From Zoogloea sp044344315 (GTDB taxonomy: Bacteria; Pseudomonadota; Gammaproteobacteria; Burkholderiales; Rhodocyclaceae), in the NCBI RefSeq assembly GCF_044344315.1, contig NZ_JBIJDC010000167.1, positions 1 to 5,718 on the forward strand: a stretch of 5,718 nt of DNA, given 5' to 3'. Made by a program: the position numbers and the translations under genes. Below, piece after piece: positions 5,537 through 5,718 of the stretch (positions are counted from its first letter, which is position 1; each line of letters begins with the position of its first letter). Under the pieces are notes generated by a model that worked only from the letters and a program-made list of their open reading frames with translations, ran no database searches and was not told the DNA's origin.

Positions 5537-5558
5537 GTAGGGGCGACTTCAGTCGCCC
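5537..5558 (+). repeat. GTAG-type REP hairpin, complete
   Basis: The same hairpin as at 76-97. With the next seven bases (5559-5565) it is identical, in inverted orientation, to 133-161. The two therefore form a roughly 29-base inverted repeat around the whole gene cluster. Confidence 0.9.
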
Positions 5559-5605
5559 GCGGACTCCGATTAACGGCATGGCTGCGATCAACGGGTGGAT
5601 GATTT
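5559..5605 (+). repeat. Diverged inter-REP unit
   Basis: This 47-base stretch resembles the reverse complement of 98-139: GCGGACT, then GAT-AA, GGCA-G, CTG and ACG blocks in the same order and spacing. The CTTTGATCAAAG palindrome is degraded here. It links two REP hairpins, as on the left side. Confidence 0.6.
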
Positions 5606-5621
5606 GTAGGGGCGACTTCAG
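5606..5621 (+). repeat. REP hairpin truncated at its loop
   Basis: GTAGGGGCGACTTCAG matches the first 16 bases of the REP and then stops; the second arm (TCGCCC) is absent and is replaced by AGGGTGTTG. The break falls at the centre of the hairpin, which is typical of an insertion into the REP. Confidence 0.8.
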
Positions 5622-5718
5622 AGGGTGTTGTAAATCCCTTTTCACCCCCGCATTTCACGCCAAACCAGGCTACGCCGGGGTCAATCGGACGCGTAGCGCC
5701 GCTGGGCGCCTGCCGGTG
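5621..5718. mobile_element. Possible end of an insertion element, cut by window edge
   Basis: Sequence that interrupts the REP begins GAGGGTGTTGTAAATC and runs to the window edge. It has no recognisable gene here; a small GCGCC / GGCGC hairpin lies at 5696-5709. Some IS families insert specifically into REP loops, and the start looks like a terminal repeat, but no transposase or second terminal repeat is visible. A simple deletion joining unrelated DNA would look the same. Confidence 0.35.

Noticed and set aside
5434..5658. Minus-strand frame of 74 codons near the right edge
   Set aside because: It consists of REP copies and spacer in translation, with no ribosome binding site.

Overview
The window looks like chromosome from a GC-rich proteobacterium, most likely a betaproteobacterium of the Rhodocyclales/Nitrosomonadales type. 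The reasons are a PEP-CTERM surface protein, an EpsP/Wzb-like phosphatase, betaproteobacterial-looking tRNAs, and GTAG-headed REP hairpins at both ends. This placement is inference; no marker in the window fixes the genus. Every gene I can support is on the minus strand, so transcription runs from right to left.

Layout in + coordinates. Positions 1-161 hold GTAG-type REP hairpins alternating with a 73-bp-period repeat. Positions 182-1291 encode a nucleotide-sugar pyrophosphorylase with a C-terminal left-handed beta-helix and a GTG start. Positions 1292-1461 are non-coding leader. Positions 1462-1968 encode a low-molecular-weight protein-tyrosine phosphatase. A strong hairpin terminator (2006-2039) separates it from a seven-gene tRNA operon (2074-2836). 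In transcription order the operon is Ala-Glu-Asp-Glu-Ala-Glu-Asp, driven by a near-consensus sigma-70 promoter (2853-2881) whose -35 box lies in a perfect palindrome. A terminator (2946-2979) then closes the PEP-CTERM gene (3005-3790), which has a good ribosome binding site and a near-consensus sigma-54 promoter (3896-3911). Positions 4034-5437 encode a D-2-hydroxyacid (D-2-hydroxyglutarate/D-lactate/glycolate type) FAD dehydrogenase. Positions 5438-5718 are non-coding and hold three more REP copies. The last copy is cut at its centre by unrelated sequence that may be the end of a mobile element.

How the parts may work together: the phosphatase and the sugar nucleotidyltransferase fit exopolysaccharide synthesis (control of a tyrosine autokinase, and NDP-sugar supply). 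PEP-CTERM proteins are exported and sorted by an exosortase that is usually encoded in exopolysaccharide loci. The local grouping therefore fits a cell-surface or floc/biofilm theme, interrupted by a housekeeping tRNA operon. The FAD dehydrogenase is a metabolic neighbour with no evident link. I found no CRISPR array, toxin-antitoxin pair, prophage gene or complete transposase. The points most worth following are the sigma-54 promoter of the PEP-CTERM gene, the palindrome over the tRNA promoter, the duplicated tRNA block, and the REP clusters with the broken copy at the right edge.
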